From the NCBI RefSeq assembly GCF_900182725.1, contig NZ_FXTO01000005.1, positions 62,001 to 126,000 on the forward strand: a stretch of 64,000 nucleotides of DNA, read 5' to 3'. The stretch comes from Thalassovita litoralis. GTDB lineage: Bacteria; Pseudomonadota; Alphaproteobacteria; Rhodobacterales; Rhodobacteraceae. Within the stretch, counting starts at the first letter, position 1; the number at the start of each line of letters is the position of its first letter. Both the position numbers and the translations under genes were made by a program. Shown piece by piece: positions 60,023-64,000 of the stretch. The notes beneath the pieces are model-generated. The model saw only the letters and a list, made by a program, of their open reading frames with translations, ran no database searches and was not told where the DNA came from.

Positions 60023-60047
60023 AGGCCGGGCGCAATCGGCCCGGCCT
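60023..60047 (-). promoter_or_regulatory. Intercistronic stem-loop between TAXI binding protein and permease
   Basis: AGGCCGGGC-GCAATCG-GCCCGGCCT: a perfect 9-bp stem with a 7-base loop in the 73-base gap. It has the same position relative to binding-protein and permease genes as in the other transport operons. Confidence 0.65.
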
Positions 60048-60072
60048 GTTTCACTTGCGCAATGTGCTTGCG

Positions 60073-61032
60073 TTACATCTGGCTGTCAGTCAGCGCAATG
60101 CCTGCCTCTTGGTAATACCGGATGGCACCGGGGTGCAGCTTGCCGGTGATGTTGCCTAGCATTGCCGCGTCAACACCACCCCACCATGCGGCGCCTTCGG
60201 CCATCGCGGCCTTATTTTCCCAAAAGGTTTTGGTCAGTTGATAGGCGGTTTCGTCATCCATTTTGGTGGTTGTATAAGCCACCACCGGCAAAGAGGTCGT
60301 GACGATATCCTGATCCTGCCCGGCATAGGTGCCTGCGGGGATCACCAGACGGGTGCGTTTGGTTTGGGCAACCTGATCGTCGTTCAGCGACAGCACCGTA
60401 ACCCCGGTCGATGCGGCTGCTTCGACCACATTCGGCGCGGGCCATGATCCGGCGGTTACGAACCCGTCAATCTGGCCGTTTTTCAGCGCGGCCACCGCGT
60501 TGGACAGTTCGGCATCGGCGATTTTCACTTTGCCTTCCAGCCCGAACAGGCCCAGATATTTTTCACCTTCACGCGCCCCAAAGCTGCCTTTGCCCAGCAG
60601 GATGGTTTTGCCTTCCATTCCGGCGAAATCCTTGGCGCCGCTGTCCGCGGACATCACGAAATGCATGGTCAGCGATGGGATTGGGAACAATGCCCGGATT
60701 TCTGCAAAGGCGGGATCGCCCTTGCCCTCGAACATGGCTTTGCCTGCTTGCGCCAGCCCGACAAGGCTGGGCGGCGTGGTGAACACGTAATCACCGCCAC
60801 GGGCGCGCACTTCCATCACGTTTTGAACGGACCCCTGCCCTTCTTCGACGGTGACGATGATATTGCCACCGGACCCGGCTTTCATGCCTTCGGCAATCTG
60901 AACGCCCATCTGGTAATAGGATGTCCCGGCCTTGGCCGATTTATAGGTCACGCGCGTTTCCGCCCATGCCGGGGCAGATACCATAACACCAGCCGCCACC
61001 GCGCCAGTGATCCATTTCATTGCATTGAACAT
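60073..61032 (-). CDS. TAXI family TRAP transporter solute-binding protein
   Basis: A 319-residue periplasmic binding protein. The Sec signal ends near VSAPAWAE. TSYYQMGVQIAEGMKAGSGG near the start, EGQGSVQNVMEVRARGGDYV and a mid-protein GKGSFGAREGEKYLGLFGLE are TAXI-type. The ATG (MFNAMKW) has an AAAGGGGG site six bases before it; a GTG two codons earlier is less likely. It follows the RibB-like gene and supplies the fused permease. Cargo unknown. Confidence 0.92.
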   Translation of the reverse strand: MFNAMKWITGAVAAGVMVSAPAWAETRVTYKSAKAGTSYYQMGVQIAEGMKAGSGGNIIVTVEEGQGSVQNVMEVRARGGDYVFTTPPSLVGLAQAGKAMFEGKGDPAFAEIRALFPIPSLTMHFVMSADSGAKDFAGMEGKTILLGKGSFGAREGEKYLGLFGLEGKVKIADAELSNAVAALKNGQIDGFVTAGSWPAPNVVEAAASTGVTVLSLNDDQVAQTKRTRLVIPAGTYAGQDQDIVTTSLPVVAYTTTKMDDETAYQLTKTFWENKAAMAEGAAWWGGVDAAMLGNITGKLHPGAIRYYQEAGIALTDSQM

Positions 61033-61142
61033 TTGCACCCCCTTTAATGGTTCGGGCCAGAAAGCCCGACATTTGCCACAGGGTCAATCGGTCAACGTCG
61101 CTGCAATGCAGCAAATGGGGTGTCCGGTTCTGGTTGGTCCCT

Positions 61143-61748
61143 TTACCAAAAGGCATCCGGGCCAGTCAGGGCGCGGACCTGTGACATGTCGACAGTGGCA
61201 AGACCCAACCGCCGGGCCAAGGCCTGTGCCGTTGGGGTGTCAGCGACTTCGCCCCGGTCATCAAGGATGGCGCAGATCGTTGCGGCGCATTGCCCGCCCG
61301 AAGCCGCCAGAAGCCGGATCGCGGTTTCGGCCACACCGTTCTGATCGCCATCCGAAACCTGCGGGAAAATATGGCCGGGGGTGATGACGTCACCTTTGCC
61401 CCCTGTCGCGGCGATGCGAATGGTGCGGGCGCGGTCCTCGGTGGAAATGCCGGTGGTGGTGCCTTTGGCCGCTTCGATCGAACGGGTGTAAAGCGGCGCA
61501 CCCGGACGCCCCGAACGCGGCTGAAGGTCCAGCCCCAGTTCGGCAGCGCGTTTATGGGTCATCACCAACCCCACCAGCCCGCGTGCGTGGGTTGCCATCA
61601 GGTTGATCTGGTCGGGGGTCGTTTCTTCGGCGGCGCACAGCATAACCGGGCCGCCGCGCGTTCCTGTCACGACAACGGGGCGGCCAAGCCCCAGTTCGGT
61701 CAGCACATCGCTTAGCGTTGGGCGGGGGATGACTGCGTCAAGCTGCAT
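61143..61748 (-). CDS. RibB-like protein lacking the acidic active-site loop
   Basis: A 201-residue protein with clear similarity to dihydroxybutanone-phosphate synthase: the GRPVVVTGT start of the fold, NLMATHARGLVGLVMTHKRA, IEAAKGTTTGISTEDRARTI (Asp105) and PGHIFPQ (His126), plus a Glu at about 141. The DEDRENEGD-type acidic loop that in RibB binds Mg2+ and substrate is replaced by GTRGGPVM (29-36) and is shorter. So it is unlikely to make the riboflavin precursor. It lies five bases after a flavin reductase gene in an amidase/TAXI operon. An unknown role in substrate catabolism or flavin use is more plausible. Confidence 0.78.
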   Translation of the reverse strand: MQLDAVIPRPTLSDVLTELGLGRPVVVTGTRGGPVMLCAAEETTPDQINLMATHARGLVGLVMTHKRAAELGLDLQPRSGRPGAPLYTRSIEAAKGTTTGISTEDRARTIRIAATGGKGDVITPGHIFPQVSDGDQNGVAETAIRLLAASGGQCAATICAILDDRGEVADTPTAQALARRLGLATVDMSQVRALTGPDAFW

Positions 61749-61752
61749 GGGT

Positions 61753-62262
61753 TCAGGCCTGTAGTTCGTGAAATTGGCGGGCGAAATACACCAGTCCGGG
61801 GGTGCCTTGGGTGCGGGTGATGTCGATGATTTCGCAAAACAGGACCTCGTGCGAGCCAACGACATTGCGGGATGTCACCTTGCAATCAAAGGACGCGACG
61901 GACCCGCCCAAGACTGGCGCACCCGATGGGCCTTCGGTCCAGTCGGCGGTGGCAAAGCGGTCTTCCATCGGGGTTTTGCCGCCAAACAACATGGCAAGCC
62001 CTTTGTGATCGGGGCCAACGGTGTTCACGCAAATCGCATCGTTTTGCAGGAACGCCGGGGCCGCGGATGACCCACGGTTGACGCAGACCAGCAAGGTCGG
62101 GGGTTCCGCCGTTACCGAACACACAGCCGAGGCCGTCAGCCCCGCACGTCCGCCGGGGCCATCTGTCGTGACGATGTTCACCGCCCCCGAAAGCACGGCC
62201 ATACCTTCCTTGAAATCCTCGGGGGATACATGGGTCAGGGGTTCCAGTTCGCTTGCGATCAT
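61753..62262 (-). CDS. Flavin reductase-like protein (DIM6/NTAB family)
   Basis: A 169-residue FMN-binding split-barrel protein, similar to HpaC-type reductases that pass reduced flavin to monooxygenases. GMAVLSGAVNIVTTDGPGGR, AGLTASAVCSVTAEPPTLLV and CVNRGSSAAPAFLQNDAICV with VNTVG are the typical pattern. The ATG after an AAAGG site is used. No flavin-dependent monooxygenase is visible in the window, so its partner is unknown. It sits between the amidase and RibB-like genes. Confidence 0.88.
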   Translation of the reverse strand: MIASELEPLTHVSPEDFKEGMAVLSGAVNIVTTDGPGGRAGLTASAVCSVTAEPPTLLVCVNRGSSAAPAFLQNDAICVNTVGPDHKGLAMLFGGKTPMEDRFATADWTEGPSGAPVLGGSVASFDCKVTSRNVVGSHEVLFCEIIDITRTQGTPGLVYFARQFHELQA

Positions 62263-62352
62263 TTCACATACCTTTGTTAGACTTTTGTTCAGACTACCGC
62301 CCCAGCGGTCCCGGCCCGAGTGAATTAACCCGCACAGGGGCATGAGTTTTTC

Positions 62353-63642
62353 CTATTCCGAGGCAGCAAATAACGGCCCGGCCAAGGCACCAATGGCGAT
62401 GGCGGTGCGATCGGTGTAGCGGCGGGTGATGACGGAAATTCCCAGCGGCATTCCATTCGGGCCGCTAAAACCGGGCACGGAAACGACAGGGACGCTTAGC
62501 AAGGTCCACAACGAATTCATTGACGGATCACCCGTCCATTCCAGCCCGACTGGGGCTTCGGACGTGGCCGAGGGTGCGATGATTGCATCATAATCAGACA
62601 GGATGTCATCCATCAGGGCGCGGCAGGTGTCCGCGATTTTATACGCCTCGCGTGCGGATTGCGGGGTGATCTGCCGTCGGTTTTCCACCATCGACAAAAA
62701 TTCAGAATGCAGCGTATCGGGCTGATTGCGTGCCTCGTTCAAAAACGCGGCGCGGCCTTCGCGGGCCAGAATGATGTCATGGCTTTCGTCGATCCGGGTA
62801 AACAGGTCAGGCAGGTGCAGTTCACTGACCGTTGCCCCGGCGGTTTGCAGTGCTGCGGCGGCCTTGGCCAGCGCATCGCGCATCGGCGGTTCGACCCGGT
62901 CCCATGCCGGGGGGTGGACATAGGCGATTTTCAATCCGGCAAGGGTGTCTGGCTGGGGCGCATCGTCCAGATCGAACACATCAGCCAACAGCGTGAAATC
63001 CTCGGCGGTGCGGGCATACAGGCCTAGTGTATCGCAGGTCAGGGAATAGACTTTCAGCCCTTCGCGGCTGATGACGTTCCATGTGGGTTTCCAGCCCCAG
63101 ATCCCGTTATAACTGGCGGGCCGGATTGTCGATCCGCCGGTTTGCGTGCCCAGCCCGATAGCCGCCATGCCCGCCGCCACCGCAGCAGCCGACCCGGACG
63201 ACGATCCGCCGGGTGTGCGGGTTGGATCGTGCGGGTTCGTGGTTTTCCCGCCGCGCCCGGTGGCGGCAAATTCGGTGGTGACTGTCTTGCCAAGGATCAC
63301 TGCCCCGGCGGCGCGCAGCGTATCCACGGGGGCGGCATCTACCCCGGTCATCACGCCAGTATAACGGACATTGTTATGTCCGGTCGGCATGTCACGGGTG
63401 GCAATCATGTCCTTTACCACCACCGTGACACCCGCAAGCGGCCCCTTGTTGTCTGCCGCGTCCAATTCCTGCGCCCGCGCCCGGACCAAGGCTGGATCAA
63501 GGTGAACAAACGCCTGAACTTGCGGCTCCATCACGTCGATCCGGTCTAATGTGGCCTGCACCACGTCGCTGACGCTGCGGTGCCCCGTTGCAATATCGGC
63601 GGCCACCACGCGGGCGGTCAGCCGGGTATCCATGTCTTTCAT
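62353..63642 (-). CDS. Amidase (amidase signature family)
   Basis: A 429-residue amidase. The triad parts are VTVVVKDMIATRDMPTGHNN (Lys), TPGGSSSGSAAAVAAG (cis-Ser) and GTQTGGSTIRPASYNG (nucleophile Ser). IWGWKPTWNVISREGLKVYS following it is typical of a branch related to allophanate/Asp-like amidases. The ATG (MKDMDTRL) follows a perfect AGGAGG site; the frame extends upstream without homology. First gene of a five-gene minus-strand operon with flavin reductase, RibB-like, TAXI and fused TRAP genes, and with a LysR fragment upstream. Confidence 0.92.
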   Translation of the reverse strand: MKDMDTRLTARVVAADIATGHRSVSDVVQATLDRIDVMEPQVQAFVHLDPALVRARAQELDAADNKGPLAGVTVVVKDMIATRDMPTGHNNVRYTGVMTGVDAAPVDTLRAAGAVILGKTVTTEFAATGRGGKTTNPHDPTRTPGGSSSGSAAAVAAGMAAIGLGTQTGGSTIRPASYNGIWGWKPTWNVISREGLKVYSLTCDTLGLYARTAEDFTLLADVFDLDDAPQPDTLAGLKIAYVHPPAWDRVEPPMRDALAKAAAALQTAGATVSELHLPDLFTRIDESHDIILAREGRAAFLNEARNQPDTLHSEFLSMVENRRQITPQSAREAYKIADTCRALMDDILSDYDAIIAPSATSEAPVGLEWTGDPSMNSLWTLLSVPVVSVPGFSGPNGMPLGISVITRRYTDRTAIAIGALAGPLFAASE

Positions 63643-63736
63643 ACGAACCTCCTGTCCATCGGCATCAGGAAACCACGGCACCAGCGAAAGCGGCAGGGCA
63701 TGTTTCTCTGCTCCGGGATGAGAAATATTCAACCGC

Positions 63737-64000
63737 TCAGGCCGCGACGGCGATGGGTGCGGTGCGGACGTTTTCAAACAGCCAATCCTTGAATTTCTGA
63801 AGCATCTGCCGCGATTTGGAATTGTAGGGGCTTTGCAGGTAATAGGGCACTCTGGCCGGGAAGGTTTCTGCCACCGGGACCAGACGACCATCTTCCAGCG
63901 CCTTCTGGATCAGTAGCGACCGCCCCAGCAGCACCCCGACGCCCGACAACGCGGCCTCGACCGCCTGACTGGACTGGTTAAAGCGTAACCCGTGGCCCAC
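63737..64000 (-). CDS. LysR family transcriptional regulator, C-terminal part (cut by window edge)
   Basis: The last 87 or so residues of a LysR-type effector domain (GHGLRFNQSSQAVEAALSGV, GVLLGRSLLIQKALEDGRLV, PFARVPYYLQ-like end with YYLQSPYNSKSRQ) as in the GcvA/AmpR group. The DNA-binding domain lies outside the window. It reads into the amidase operon on the same strand and probably regulates it. Confidence 0.8.
   Translation of the reverse strand: MGHGLRFNQSSQAVEAALSGVGVLLGRSLLIQKALEDGRLVPVAETFPARVPYYLQSPYNSKSRQMLQKFKDWLFENVRTAPIAVAA

Noticed and set aside
61143-61748. Riboflavin biosynthesis gene ribB
   Set aside because: The acidic DEDRENEGD-type loop is missing and no other riboflavin gene is near.
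1-64000. CRISPR array, insertion sequence, integrase or prophage
   Set aside because: I saw no regularly spaced direct repeats, transposase or phage genes on either strand.
1-64000. tRNA or rRNA genes
   Set aside because: No TTCGA-type cloverleaf or rRNA-like conserved segment was recognised in the intergenic gaps; without a covariance search a small RNA could be missed.

Overview
This 64 kb, GC-rich window looks like accessory or metabolic DNA of an alphaproteobacterium, most probably a Rhodobacterales (Rhodobacteraceae-type) organism. The main reasons are the density of TRAP transporters (three DctP-type systems and one TAXI-type), the malonate mat genes with a MatR-like palindrome, the GntR/FCD and LysR regulators beside small catabolic operons, and a DUF1403-ScpB gene pair. 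This placement is an inference. I see no rRNA, tRNA, CRISPR array, insertion sequence or prophage gene, and no replication origin.

Layout, left to right. 1-4525: LysR, amidase, TRAP large permease and a truncated TRAP binding protein. 4619-8194: a MatR-like regulator divergent from matA (malonyl-CoA decarboxylase) and matB (malonyl-CoA synthetase). 8265-12131: a second TRAP system whose small permease carries a TM2-like and coiled-coil extension. 12774-19448: a GntR regulator, an ACAD10/LvaA-like small-molecule kinase, a third TRAP system and an acyl-CoA synthetase, which together look like one carboxylic acid uptake and activation pathway. 19554-24288: a cardiolipin-synthase-like phospholipase D, then a tight acyl carrier protein / degenerate P450 / alpha-beta hydrolase / sulfotransferase cassette, the most unusual unit of the window. 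24339-26596: acyl-CoA dehydrogenase and class III CoA-transferase.

26865-35740: a small lipoprotein, an L,D-transpeptidase, an HxlR regulator divergent from a MATE pump, a DUF1403-ScpB pair, and an RND efflux pump with its adaptor. 35914-48743: a large divergent regulon. A seven-gene minus-strand operon (class II aldolase, oligopeptide-type ABC transporter, 2-hydroxyacid dehydrogenase, amidase) faces a plus-strand operon (GntR, acetylpolyamine-amidohydrolase-like HDAC protein, M20 deacylase, class III omega-aminotransferase), with a perfect ATTGTCGACAAT palindrome in the shared promoter region. It probably imports and dismantles amide-linked amines or polyamines.

49019-54975: a single-chain acyl-CoA carboxylase, a secreted polysaccharide lyase and a glycosyltransferase-pyruvyltransferase fusion. 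55112-58150: an OxyR-like regulator divergent from a Prx6 peroxiredoxin, Dps and a persulfide-dioxygenase-like metallo-hydrolase. 58206-64000: a LysR fragment and a five-gene operon of amidase, flavin reductase, a RibB-like protein lacking its acidic active-site loop, a TAXI binding protein and a fused TRAP permease.

A recurring feature is a GC-rich stem-loop at the junction between the solute-binding-protein gene and the next permease gene in all four transport operons of that order, probably a device for unequal expression.
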